NCBI RefSeq assembly: GCF_047920995.1
Contig: NZ_JBLRWZ010000026.1
Span: 1 to 36,750, forward strand
Direction of reading: 5' to 3'
DNA: 36,750 nucleotides
DNA from: Aliidiomarina sp047920995
GTDB lineage: Bacteria; Pseudomonadota; Gammaproteobacteria; Enterobacterales; Alteromonadaceae
Position numbers and translations under genes: made by a program. Positions 1 through 7,614 of this stretch are shown here, one piece after another (position 1 is the first letter of the stretch; each line of letters begins with the position of its first letter). The notes below the pieces were generated by a model. It did not search any database. It was given only the letters and a program-made list of their open reading frames with translations, and had not been told where the DNA came from.

Positions 1-364
1 CCCCATCTATGCGCCGTATGGCGCCATCAAGCGCTAACTCGCCATAACACTCTAAGTGCGGTAATTCGCCTTCCTCAATGGTTTCGTTTGCCACCAAAAT
101 GCCCAAGGCAATGGCTAAATCGAAGCGCGCCCCCTGTTTTGGCAACTCCGCCGGAGACAAATTGATGGTGATACGCGCCACCGGAAACTCCAGGCCACTA
201 TTTAGTATCGCCGTTTTTACCCTATCGCGCGCCTCACGCACCGTAGTTTCCGGCATACCAATGATTTGTAAACTCGGCACCCCGCGCGCAACATTTACTT
301 CAACCCGCACCAACGGCGATTCCATCCCCAATTGCGCCCGGGTTAACACCACTGCCATTCCCAT
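1..364 (-). CDS. comM: ComM/YifB Mg-chelatase-like AAA+ ATPase, N-terminal fragment
   Basis: The window edge cuts this minus-strand gene, leaving about 121 N-terminal codons. The reading frame matches the start of the YifB/ComM family: an opening like MAVVLTRAQLG, then VRVEVNVARGVPSLQIIGMP, then ETTVREARDRVKTAILNSG, then RITINLSPAELPKQGARFDL. This is the Lon-protease-like N-terminal domain that precedes the Mg-chelatase ATPase core, which lies outside the window. In naturally competent gammaproteobacteria ComM is a hexameric helicase that promotes branch migration when transformed DNA is integrated. Two in-frame starts exist. The ATG at 364 has GAGG five bases upstream; the ATG at 358 aligns better with the usual family start. 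Identification is firm; the exact start is not. Confidence 0.9.
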   Translation of the reverse strand, partial: MGMAVVLTRAQLGMESPLVRVEVNVARGVPSLQIIGMPETTVREARDRVKTAILNSGLEFPVARITINLSPAELPKQGARFDLAIALGILVANETIEEGELPHLECYGELALDGAIRRIDG

Positions 365-511
365 AGCCACCTCGATTGCTTCCTGCAAAACGAAAAGTGT
401 AGCGTGTATAGTTGTAGTTGTTCGCTATTAAAGGAGAGATTCAGTAATTGCGCACAAATACGCCGTTATCAGGTTGTTAAGCTTTTTCGAATGCGCTATA
501 AAATTATGAGC

Positions 512-524
512 GTTGCAGTTATTA
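512..524. repeat. 13-bp direct repeat, left copy
   Basis: The sequence GTTGCAGTTATTA occurs here and again at 3487-3499 in the same orientation. Similarity continues a few bases on both sides (GAG before it, TGAAT after it). The two copies bracket the toxin-like gene and the IS element. Confidence 0.6.
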
Positions 525-542
525 TCTGAATTCAGGCTCAAA

Positions 543-569
543 TACAAGGAGGGGATTCCCCTCCTTGTA
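543..569 (-). terminator. Hairpin terminator after the secreted toxin-like gene
   Basis: A perfect 12-bp inverted repeat (arms TACAAGGAGGGG and CCCCTCCTTGTA) with a 3-base loop starts 13 bases past the stop of the gene ending at 582. The T-run that follows on the minus strand is short (TATTT), so termination may be only partly intrinsic. The strong stem also isolates comM from read-through. Confidence 0.6.
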
Positions 570-581
570 AAAAGCTACCTG

Positions 582-1829
582 TTAATTAGGATCGGTTTCT
601 GGGGCGGGATCAGAAACATTTTCGCTTGGTAGGTCCGTAATGGATGTTCTACATGCGTTGCAGAACTGAAAGCCCCAACTCCCCATTGTCGAAACTAATC
701 TGCCAATCCATCCGCCGGGGCTACCGCCTCCGCCTGTTGAAGTAGGTTGACTACTTGTATCACAAGAATTACCGGAAACGCCCATTTGAATGTCGTTCGC
801 GAACACGTTGGCATACTGATATCCTTTATTGATATCGCCTACATCATCTGGGTCATCACCGTTTCCAGTAATGAAGTTAGAGATAGCCTGGCGTTGACCA
901 TCAGCTTTCGTATACCAACTTGCATTATCAGGAATGTTCTGGACTGGTTGCATTGTAGCCGCATATCTTCGAGCTTGCTGATTTGTATATCCAGCAACGT
1001 TCATAGCCGCTCCGTAAAACCAGTTCCCAAACTCTTCTGTCGCGTCAGGATAGTCAGCGTTGAATGCAAAGTCATAAACTCTGTTTCTATTAAAATTAAC
1101 AATAAAATAGGAAGCTTTCTGGAAAACGTTTAAGTTTTCAGTATCTTGCTTTATCTTATTTAATGCTTTGTTTATGTCTAAGCTTTCAGGTGCGCCGGTT
1201 GCCTCAAAGTCTGAGCATGATGAGGAAAGTATTTCTTGTTGAGTGGAAGTTGAACTGGTAGGGAGAGATTGAATTTCAAAGCAAATATTAGTTACAGGGT
1301 CGCAAGTTTCACCCGGAGGCAGAGGAGGTGACGTTCCACCTCCTTTCTCCTCCTCTTTTGGAACTGAATCTAGGTTGATGAAAAAGATACCCCCATCATT
1401 CTCTGTAATACCAAACCCTATCGTGAGGCGCACATCTTCGTTTACACTAGAGTATGGCTCTATACGAAATCCAATGTCTGATGTTTGCATCGTTGTTTGA
1501 TAACTGATTGTTCCCCCATTTGGTGATGATAATTCATTTATTTCAACAGCTGTGCCGCTGCTCATATCGTATATCACGACCTTAAAGGGATAATTCTGAT
1601 CGGTAGAGACCACGTTGAAAATAACTTCATTTCCATGCGGGATTTCATCTGAGTTAAAACAATTAAAGAAATCATTTTCATTCTCTATGTCGACAACTAC
1701 CGAGCTCAAAGGACTCAATTCAACGCATTCCACAGTTTCTGTTGTCGAAGCACTAGCATCAGAGAAAAGGCTTGCCAAGAAAAAATACTGCAGAAAAAAT
1801 ACTGCACTTAAAACAGCTCTTGTTTTCAT
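582..1829 (-). CDS. Secreted protein with polymorphic toxin type 44 (Ntox44)-like C-terminal region
   Basis: A 415-aa exported protein with a signal peptide at residues 1-27, probably cleaved after SDASA. Residues about 30-155 are beta-rich and could be a PPC-like extracellular domain. A Gly/Pro linker follows (162-173). Residues about 230-350 carry EEFGNWFYGAAMNVAGY, ARRYAATMQ and GDDPDDVGDINKGYQYAN, which match my recollection of the conserved blocks of polymorphic toxin type 44 (FGNF-YGA, LL..A...Q, GDDP.D...I..G..Y). The tail is glycine-rich and ends with a CNAC pair. SD AGGAG lies six bases before the ATG. The gene is visibly more AT-rich than the chromosome around it and sits beside an IS, which suggests acquisition. 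No clear immunity gene is adjacent. The toxin assignment rests on motif memory, not a profile search, so a different secreted function is possible. Confidence 0.6.
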   Translation of the reverse strand: MKTRAVLSAVFFLQYFFLASLFSDASASTTETVECVELSPLSSVVVDIENENDFFNCFNSDEIPHGNEVIFNVVSTDQNYPFKVVIYDMSSGTAVEINELSSPNGGTISYQTTMQTSDIGFRIEPYSSVNEDVRLTIGFGITENDGGIFFINLDSVPKEEEKGGGTSPPLPPGETCDPVTNICFEIQSLPTSSTSTQQEILSSSCSDFEATGAPESLDINKALNKIKQDTENLNVFQKASYFIVNFNRNRVYDFAFNADYPDATEEFGNWFYGAAMNVAGYTNQQARRYAATMQPVQNIPDNASWYTKADGQRQAISNFITGNGDDPDDVGDINKGYQYANVFANDIQMGVSGNSCDTSSQPTSTGGGGSPGGWIGRLVSTMGSWGFQFCNACRTSITDLPSENVSDPAPETDPN

Positions 1830-2042
1830 AAAAACTCCTTTTTACATTTAAAACGCTTTTTCCTTACTGCCGCACTTTCGTATCTCAATAAATTTACAAA
1901 GTCAACCTTGAACATATGGAGGTTGCATTTCCTTTACGATTAAAATACAAAATAGTGCATTAATCGGGCGATATTCTATAGCTTTTAATATAGTTGATCT
2001 TTCCCCTGAAATAACACCACATTTTCAATGAGATTTCAGTTT

Positions 2043-2861
2043 TTATGCCACCTGTTTCGCGTACTCAGCTGGCGGTAAGTAATTCAGTGAGCTGTGAGGT
2101 CGTTCTTCGTTGTAATGACGCTGCCACTGCTCTATGTCGTATCGCGCTTCATCCAATGTTCTGAACCAATGTTGATTCAAACATTCGTTTCGGAACTTGC
2201 CGTTCAGGCTCTCCACAAACGTATTCTGTGTGGGTTTGCCTGGCTGAATAAAGCTCAGTCGAACGCCTTTCGTCTTGCTCCAGAAGAACATTGCCTTACT
2301 GGTAAATTCGGTGCCGTTGTCGCAAACAATCGAGTCGGGTTGATCGCGAGTCTCAATAATCTGCGATAGAAACCGCGCTACCTGCTGCCCTGATATCGAC
2401 ACTGAAATAAGTTGGCCAACGACTTCGCGGCTAAAATCATCAACAATGTTTAAAACCCGAAAACGACGCCCACTAGCTAATTGGTCGGAAACAAAGTCCA
2501 TCGACCAGCGCTGATTTACAGCAGTTGGAGCGCCCATGACGACACGTGGTCGCGTTAGTCTTTTACGCTTTTTAGTACGAACCTGAAGCCCTTGCTCTGT
2601 GTATAAACGGTACGTTCGCTTCTTGTTTTTAACGAGTCCTTCGCGCTTAAGAAGGCCGTGTAGCATCAAATATCCGTAACGCGGATACTCGACTGCCAGC
2701 TCCTTTAAACGAGCCGTGACAGGCTCATCCTGGCGCTTTTTAGGTTGATATCGATAAGCGGTTCGACTCAGCCCGACCAACTTGCACGCAAGGCGCTCAC
2801 TAAGCTTAAACGTAGTCACTAAATGCGTAACCACGTGCTTTTTGCTGGCGGGCTTTACCAC
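2043..2861 (-). CDS. IS3-family transposase OrfB (DDE integrase domain)
   Basis: A 272-aa IS3-type transposase catalytic subunit. An N-terminal HTH_21-like segment (residues about 20-110, including YPRYGYLMLHGLL) is followed by the rve integrase core. The DDE residues are visible in order: Asp in WSMDFVSD, Asp in VCDNGTEF, and Glu in NTFVESLNGKFRNECLN. The C-terminal HYNEERPHSSLNYLPP is typical of the IS51/IS407 branch. The frame opens at GTG 2861, inside the slippery site. The active product is expected to be the OrfAB fusion made by -1 frameshifting from orfA rather than this frame alone. No disruption is seen. Confidence 0.93.
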   Translation of the reverse strand: MVKPASKKHVVTHLVTTFKLSERLACKLVGLSRTAYRYQPKKRQDEPVTARLKELAVEYPRYGYLMLHGLLKREGLVKNKKRTYRLYTEQGLQVRTKKRKRLTRPRVVMGAPTAVNQRWSMDFVSDQLASGRRFRVLNIVDDFSREVVGQLISVSISGQQVARFLSQIIETRDQPDSIVCDNGTEFTSKAMFFWSKTKGVRLSFIQPGKPTQNTFVESLNGKFRNECLNQHWFRTLDEARYDIEQWQRHYNEERPHSSLNYLPPAEYAKQVA

Positions 2862-3118
2862 TTTTTTGAGACGACATCTTTCAAGGCTTCTGTCTCAAGC
2901 ATTTTCTCCGCTAAGAGCTTCTTCAGTTTAGTGTTTTCGGCTTCGAGCTCGCGTAGGCGCTTCGCTTCGTTGACTTCCATACCGGCGTATTTACTACGCC
3001 AGTTGTAAAAAGTCCCATTGGATATACCGAGGCGACGGCAAATGTCTTCAACCTTGGCTCCAGCCTCGTGCTCTTTGATGGCCTTGATGATTTGTTCTTC
3101 GCTGTAACGTTTTTTCAT
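2855..3118 (-). CDS. IS3-family OrfA (helix-turn-helix, leucine zipper)
   Basis: An 87-aa protein that supplies the DNA-binding part of the transposase. Residues 1-45 form the HTH_8-type helix-turn-helix (MKKRYSEEQIIKAI through ICRRLGISNGTFYNWRSKY). Residues about 55-85 are a Leu-heptad coiled coil (RLRELEAENTKLKKLLAEKM) used for oligomerisation. It ends in SKKW, where the coding frame runs through the A6G frameshift signal before its TAA. The ATG is about 75 bases inside the right end of the element, close to the expected promoter. Confidence 0.93.
   Translation of the reverse strand: MKKRYSEEQIIKAIKEHEAGAKVEDICRRLGISNGTFYNWRSKYAGMEVNEAKRLRELEAENTKLKKLLAEKMLETEALKDVVSKKW
2861..2867 (-). other. 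Programmed -1 frameshift heptamer A-AAA-AAG
   Basis: On the minus strand the orfA codons run TCA AAA AAG TGG TAA, giving the canonical slippery heptamer A_AAA_AAG in the correct register. Slipping back one base there reads AAA GTG GTA AAG, the orfB frame. This is the standard IS3-family way to make the OrfAB fusion transposase. Confidence 0.85.
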
Positions 3119-3192
3119 TTTGAGATCTCCACTTGACCCATTTTAATGGAAATCTCATCGATGTCATGGTTCTATTCTTGGGGGAGAGGTCA

Positions 3193-3496
3193 GACGGAAA
3201 ACCACTGAGGAGCAAGTGAATAGCTTCGTTAGTGCCGTTCAATACTTCACAAGTGAGAGCCCCAGAAGTTTCACTCTCGCTCCTCGAGGGAGCCGGCGTA
3301 CTTCTGAGAAGTATGGCGAAGTACAGAGTTATACTTTTTGTATTTACTTTGGGCCAGCAATGAAATCGACTTCATGCATTCATATGTTATTTTCGATAAT
3401 CGAACTAGATTTAATTGCTGATTTTGATACCGCCAAAATCGAATATGTAATTATTGAAAAGTAATTTCAGTATACGCAGAGCGAGTGTTGCAGTTA
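3193..3496. other. Non-coding or degenerate stretch between the IS and a small ORF
   Basis: No convincing gene. An 82-codon plus-strand frame opening at GTG 3216 has a Shine-Dalgarno-like GAGGAG only three bases away, and its predicted protein resembles nothing I recognise. The segment contains overlapping small inverted repeats: TACTTC-TGA-GAAGTA, and GTACTTC with a more distant GAAGTAC, around 3299-3325. AT content rises toward the right. It ends at the right copy of the 13-bp direct repeat. Confidence 0.4.
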
Positions 3497-3499
3497 TTA
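3487..3499. repeat. 13-bp direct repeat, right copy
   Basis: GTTGCAGTTATTA, the same as at 512-524. On the minus strand the copy contains the TAA stop of the small hydrophobic ORF at 3497-3694. Confidence 0.6.
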
Positions 3500-3694
3500 G
3501 TTGAATCTATGATTCGCTAGAACAATCACTAAATACAGAGTGATAAACCAGTTCACCGCTGGTATTAAAGAAAGTAGGGAAAACTTCAATACGGATTGGC
3601 CTGCTTTCCAAGCTAAGAATGCGTTAACACCCACATGAATCGCATAAAGGAACAGTGCTGGTATTTCACAGCCATTACCCACCCACTTGCACAC
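3497..3694 (-). CDS. Small hydrophobic protein, possibly a 5'-truncated remnant
   Basis: A 65-codon frame from a GTG start, with two hydrophobic stretches (EIPALFLYAIHVGVNAFLAW and LKFSLLSLIPAVNWFITLYL) that could form a two-helix membrane protein. No clear SD precedes the GTG. The frame stays open upstream for about 13 codons (WAIANIKSDAHV...) without an ATG before a TAG, so this may be the 3' end of a larger membrane gene. It could be an immunity-like partner of the secreted toxin-like protein, but nothing shows that. Family not recognised. Confidence 0.3.
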   Translation of the reverse strand: MCKWVGNGCEIPALFLYAIHVGVNAFLAWKAGQSVLKFSLLSLIPAVNWFITLYLVIVLANHRFN

Positions 3695-3754
3695 ATGCGC
3701 ATCGCTTTTTATGTTAGCTATCGCCCATAAACCCTAAAGAAAGGGTAAATAATT

Positions 3755-3805
3755 ACGCTCTACGAAAGTTTAAACGCGTTCGCGAATAAACATCCTGTAG
3801 AGCGT
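3755..3805. terminator. Nested stem-loop downstream of the DUF305-LVIVD gene
   Basis: The outer arms ACGCTCTAC and GTAGAGCGT form a perfect 9-bp stem. Inside lie GTTTA/TAAAC and a CGCG-TT-CGCG core. The plus-strand side ends in TTTTATTAT. It lies 33 bases beyond the stop of the minus-strand gene ending at 3838, so it probably terminates that transcript, although the nested layout is more elaborate than a usual terminator. Confidence 0.45.
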
Positions 3806-3837
3806 TTTATTATCTGCAAAAAAGTTAGAACCAATGA

Positions 3838-6306
3838 TTAACGCAAACGCGCCACTACACCCTTCAGTGTTTCACCAAGTGCATGCATACGCTGGCGTTC
3901 CATGCCTTCATAATCCCGTGCCGTTGCGCCGAAATTATTAGCCAAAGCACTTAAGCGATCTGCCACGCTACTGTTTTGCGCGTTTGCATCAATGGATTGC
4001 TGGGCTTGTTCTAATAAACCGGTTAGTTCGGCTACCTGATCGCTGCTCAAAGTGTTGCTGCGCACTAGCTGATCTTGATAAGCACGCGCCACTACTGGCT
4101 CTCCAGGCCAATCCAGCACAGTTTGCAACTGCGGGTTAAACGTTTCGCCTTTGTCTACCAACAGTGCTGCGGCCAACTCGTTCTCACTCAAGTATTCGCT
4201 TGGCAGCATTGAAAGCACATCTAAGCCGCGCACAATTTCTGTACCGTATACCAATCCACGATACCAATACGCAGACCAGTAACCACCAGTAACGAGCGCT
4301 TTCTCGTCAATTGGCCCGCGATCGAAGTATGCGATCTCAACTGGGTTAGCCGAATCGGTAAAATCAAACACCGAAATACCACCTTGATACCAAGATTGCG
4401 CCATGATATCTCGCCCTGGTACTGGTAATAACGAACCATTGTGCGCTACGCAATTCTCAGTTTCGGTTTGCGGAGCTGGCATTTTGTAGTAACTGCGGAA
4501 TACCAGTTTCTGATCTTCGATATCGTAAATAGCATTTGCACCCCAGCTCATTGGATCGGAAGCACGACAACGCGGCCGGGTGCCACCGCCCCACTCATCA
4601 GTGAAAATTACTTTACTACCATCATTGCTGAACGTAGCCGAATGCCAATATGCAAAGCCTGGATCAACTACAGCATCGATACGCGTTGGGTTAATAGGAT
4701 CGGAGATATCAAACAAGATACCGTTACCTGAACACGCCCCTGCCGCTAGGTTGGCTTCTGGGTACACCGTAATATCGTGGCAATGGTTGGTTTCATTGGT
4801 GGTTTGCGTACCCGGGCCATGGTCGCCTCGCTCCCATAAACCCGCTAACACCCCGGTTTCCTCGTCAGCAAATACTGCTGGGCTATGGATAATGCGCGCA
4901 TCTTGTGGATTATCGATAGGAATCTCAATCACATCAATACGGAACAGCGCCGTGCGCTCGTCACGGTAGGGGTCTTTATTTACGCAACCTTCTAACTCTT
5001 CCTCATCACGCACAAAGCTTGTAGCTGAGTTATATACAATTAAACGATTATCTTCTTCCGTTACTACAGTATGAGTATGTGACCCGCGGCAAGTTTGCAC
5101 TGCGCCCACCTGCACCGGCATACGCAAATCGCTAATATCGAAAATACGTAAGCCACGGAAGCGTTCTTCGCTAACCTGTTCGGCAACGCCCTGCAGGCCG
5201 CAATCTAAGCGCCCGCGGCCTTGCTCTACCGACATAATCAATAAATCGCCCACAACGGAAACGTCGCCTTGGCCTCCAGGGCAAACCACTGCACTAATCA
5301 GTTCCGGTTGGCCATGGTTGCTAATATCGTAGATTTTAAAGCCGTGGTAGTTACCCACCACCAACGTGTTATCAGAAAACGCCATATCAGTATTGGCAAA
5401 ATCTAGCAATGATGGGCGGTTGCCTGAATCTTTGTCACCAGCCTCTGCCTCAACATCACCATCGCTTGAATCAGCAGATTCGTTAGCAAGTTCACGTAAG
5501 CGGCTAGCTGGTAATCCGGAAGGATTACTCGGGTCATAAAACCCAGCTGGTTTTGGTAATGCGGCAAGCAATTCCATGTTCCAAATCGCTTCTTCCGCGT
5601 CGCGGAAGCCAGCAGCTAACCCCGCACGAGGATCTGGCGAATAGCCTACTAACATCGCCATCATGCGTTCAATTTCAGCTTCTTGATCGTTTTTAACCTC
5701 GTTCGCAAACTCAAACATTTCTGGTTCCTGAGCAGAACCACGTTGTCTGAGTAAATCTCTAACCATGGTTAACGCACCTTCATGGTGTTTGATCATCAGC
5801 TCTAAGAACATGCGATCAAACTCCGGACCAGTTGCAGCTTCAAGTGCTGCCATTTGCTCAGGAGTTGCCATGCCTTCCATACCATGATGGCCATGGTGCC
5901 CATGCTGAGCATGATGGCCATGCTGACGCCAATCGGTATCAGGAACGCGCTCGCCACGTTCGCTTAGCCACTGCTGCATGAACTCAATTTCATCTTTTTG
6001 AGTGCGCTCAATGCGATCAGCCAGTTCCATCATTTCATTACTGCTGGTACGTTCCGCCAGCAATACGGTCATATCCAACGCTTGCTGATGATGCGGCAGC
6101 ATATCTTGCATGAATTTCACATCGGCGGCGGTGTAGCGCACTTCAACCAGTTGTAGCGCTTCTTCAACACTAATTTGGCGGCTACCCTGGCCTGGAGCAC
6201 TAGGCTGTACAATAGGTACATCAGCCAGAGCAACAGAAAAACAAGAGGCTGCAGCGATAGCAAGCAACAGCGGTGAAGGGCGTAGTAAACGTTTAGGGTT
6301 GGACAT
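3838..6306 (-). CDS. Exported DUF305-LVIVD repeat fusion protein
   Basis: An 822-aa exported protein. I chose the ATG at 6306, which gives MSNPKRLLRPSP followed by a hydrophobic core and a signal-peptidase site near SVALA-DVP; an upstream in-frame start at 6399 would bury the signal. Residues about 60-220 are a DUF305 ferritin-like four-helix domain with its two typical motifs, KFMQDMLPHHQQALDM and ELMIKHHEGALTMV. A loop between them is extremely His-rich (HGHHAQHGHHGHHG), suggesting metal binding. From about residue 300 a long LVIVD-repeat region follows (for example LVVGNYHGFKIYDIS, RGLRIFDISD, GILFDISDPINP, GGISVFDFTDSANP), a predicted beta-propeller with several cysteines. The C-terminal 100 residues look helical. 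Biochemical function is unknown. It is divergent from the TPR-like gene. Confidence 0.85.
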   Translation of the reverse strand: MSNPKRLLRPSPLLLAIAAASCFSVALADVPIVQPSAPGQGSRQISVEEALQLVEVRYTAADVKFMQDMLPHHQQALDMTVLLAERTSSNEMMELADRIERTQKDEIEFMQQWLSERGERVPDTDWRQHGHHAQHGHHGHHGMEGMATPEQMAALEAATGPEFDRMFLELMIKHHEGALTMVRDLLRQRGSAQEPEMFEFANEVKNDQEAEIERMMAMLVGYSPDPRAGLAAGFRDAEEAIWNMELLAALPKPAGFYDPSNPSGLPASRLRELANESADSSDGDVEAEAGDKDSGNRPSLLDFANTDMAFSDNTLVVGNYHGFKIYDISNHGQPELISAVVCPGGQGDVSVVGDLLIMSVEQGRGRLDCGLQGVAEQVSEERFRGLRIFDISDLRMPVQVGAVQTCRGSHTHTVVTEEDNRLIVYNSATSFVRDEEELEGCVNKDPYRDERTALFRIDVIEIPIDNPQDARIIHSPAVFADEETGVLAGLWERGDHGPGTQTTNETNHCHDITVYPEANLAAGACSGNGILFDISDPINPTRIDAVVDPGFAYWHSATFSNDGSKVIFTDEWGGGTRPRCRASDPMSWGANAIYDIEDQKLVFRSYYKMPAPQTETENCVAHNGSLLPVPGRDIMAQSWYQGGISVFDFTDSANPVEIAYFDRGPIDEKALVTGGYWSAYWYRGLVYGTEIVRGLDVLSMLPSEYLSENELAAALLVDKGETFNPQLQTVLDWPGEPVVARAYQDQLVRSNTLSSDQVAELTGLLEQAQQSIDANAQNSSVADRLSALANNFGATARDYEGMERQRMHALGETLKGVVARLR

Positions 6307-6520
6307 AACTGTATGATCCTGATTGAAAAACCAAACAACCAATATACGTGTTCTGCATTCACTCGCCACATTGCTTGCGTTTAAACGACTAAAGTTCAAG
6401 ACGAATCTATTTACAATCTATTAACATCGAAACATCCAGATACACAATCATGATTCCTCTGTGCAGTATTTTTGCGGTATGCTCAGCGAACTTGAATTGT
6501 TTGATTTATGCTCATTTTAT

Positions 6521-6549
6521 TCAGCAGGTAACTACTCAGCAGGTAACTA
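6521..6549 (+). repeat. Tandem 14-bp repeat duplicating a ribosome binding site
   Basis: TCAGCAGGTAACTA occurs at 6521-6534 and again at 6536-6549, one base apart. Each copy carries an AGG SD core. The second copy runs directly into the ATG of the TPR-like gene. Confidence 0.75.
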
Positions 6550-7520
6550 TGTATTCCTCATTATTTAAACGTGGTTTTTCTCTTGTAATGCTGGCACTTT
6601 TGCTACTAATAGGTACTGCTCAGGCACAGCAAGTAAATATTGGTATGGATACCATTGATGAAGTATTTAGCCCGGTAATCGAAGCGCTTACGGAAAATGA
6701 TCACAAAGCTGCAGATAGAGAACTGAAAAAGTTACGCCGTAGTATGAGTAACAGCGGTGATTATCACTTTTTGGCAGGCATGGTTACCGTGCTCTCGATG
6801 AATGATGCCAGTGCCATTCGCTTACCTTTTTTAGCAAGGCGGATGCGCAATCAGTGGAACGAGGCGTTAGAGAAAGAGCCGAATCACGAACTAGCCCATT
6901 TGAGTTTGCTACAATTTCACGCCAACGCACCCGGTTTAGTGGGGGGCGATAGCGATAAAGTAGGTGAGCATGCCGCGCGCTTGCATGAGCTTAACAGCCC
7001 ATTTCGGTTTCAGGCGGATATCGTACTCGCCACATTGGCTGATGATAAAGAAGCCGAAGAAGCCGCATGGTTGGCGTTGTTTGCGGCCCAACCAGAAAAC
7101 TTAAGTGCGCGATTTAACTATATAGCTCAACGTATTAACGATGCTGAATATGCTGCCGCGCTTACGCAAATAAATGCAGTGTTAGCGGCGATCGATAGTA
7201 GTGATGAAGAGCAGCAAGAATTACAAGCTCGAGTTTATTATCAATGGGGCAAACTGGCTGCTGAATCCGGCACTGAACTAGAACCCGGAGCTGAATACTT
7301 ACAGTTGTTACTCGCCGAAAATCGAGTGCCAGAGGGAATGCAGCCAGGTTGGGCTAAGTATCGATTGGCGCAAATATTTTTACACCAAAGCAATCATGAG
7401 GAAGCTGCTGAATTGCTTGCCGAAGCGCAATATGATGCTGAGAATGACGCGAACTTGAAGGAAGTGCTCGCTAATATGGGCAGTTGGTGCACAAACAATG
7501 GTATTACGGCAACCTGCTAA
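6549..7520 (+). CDS. Exported tetratricopeptide-repeat-like protein
   Basis: A 323-aa predicted periplasmic protein. The ATG at 6549 has AGG six bases upstream and gives a clean signal peptide (MYSSLFKRGFSLVMLALLLL, cleavage near AQA-QQV). An upstream in-frame start at 6450 would add 33 residues before it. The mature part is almost all helical with TPR-like spacing. It contains the block NAPGLVGGDSDKVGEHAARL, which resembles a motif of an uncharacterised TPR family. The C-terminal half has further helical pairs (YYQWGKLAAESG, AKYRLAQIFLHQSNHEEAAE) and two cysteines near the end. It faces away from the DUF305-LVIVD gene, so the two may share a regulatory region. A scaffold or partner-binding role is likely; no specific function can be given. 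Confidence 0.75.
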   Translation: MYSSLFKRGFSLVMLALLLLIGTAQAQQVNIGMDTIDEVFSPVIEALTENDHKAADRELKKLRRSMSNSGDYHFLAGMVTVLSMNDASAIRLPFLARRMRNQWNEALEKEPNHELAHLSLLQFHANAPGLVGGDSDKVGEHAARLHELNSPFRFQADIVLATLADDKEAEEAAWLALFAAQPENLSARFNYIAQRINDAEYAAALTQINAVLAAIDSSDEEQQELQARVYYQWGKLAAESGTELEPGAEYLQLLLAENRVPEGMQPGWAKYRLAQIFLHQSNHEEAAELLAEAQYDAENDANLKEVLANMGSWCTNNGITATC

Positions 7521-7536
7521 CGCCCTGATAACCAAT

Positions 7537-7564
7537 AAAAAAGAGAGCTGCCGCTCTCTTTTTT
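7537..7564. terminator. Bidirectional terminator between convergent genes
   Basis: The arms AAAAAAGAGAGC and GCTCTCTTTTTT form a perfect 12-bp hairpin with loop TGCC. A T-run lies 3' on either strand, so it can serve both the TPR-like gene (+) and the EF-hand gene (-). Confidence 0.9.
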
Positions 7565-7614
7565 AGTTTAGTGCTTATTAATTTACTACTGAGTTACTAA
7601 CGTTCCGCAACCAG

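Larger units (their letters stand above)
1995..3192 (-). mobile_element. Complete IS3-family insertion sequence (IS51/IS407-like)
   Basis: The 1198-bp element is bounded by imperfect terminal inverted repeats. The left end reads TGATCTTTCCCCTGAAATAA; the inward-facing right end reads TGACCTCTCCCCCAAGAATA. They agree at 10 of the first 12 bases. A second matched block, TGAGATTTC, lies further in at 2029-2037 and 3149-3157. The element contains orfA and orfB in the usual overlapping arrangement and looks intact. No convincing 3-4-bp target duplication is seen (AGT on the left, GAC on the right), so one flank may have been rearranged after insertion. Confidence 0.88.

Noticed and set aside
78..431. 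117-codon plus-strand frame at the left edge
   Set aside because: It lies antisense to the clear comM coding frame and has no SD or recognisable family.
420..540. Integron attC site near comM
   Set aside because: A GTTAAGC core-like heptamer is present at 476, but no matching inverse core or attC-type folding was found.
2029..3157. Inner TGAGATTTC repeats as the IS ends
   Set aside because: The outer TGAYCTYTCCCC repeats at 1995 and 3192 fit the IS51/IS407 ends and give a normal length for the family.
3216..3464. 82-codon plus-strand frame after the IS
   Set aside because: GTG start with an SD only three bases away and a protein without recognisable features; treated as non-coding or remnant sequence.
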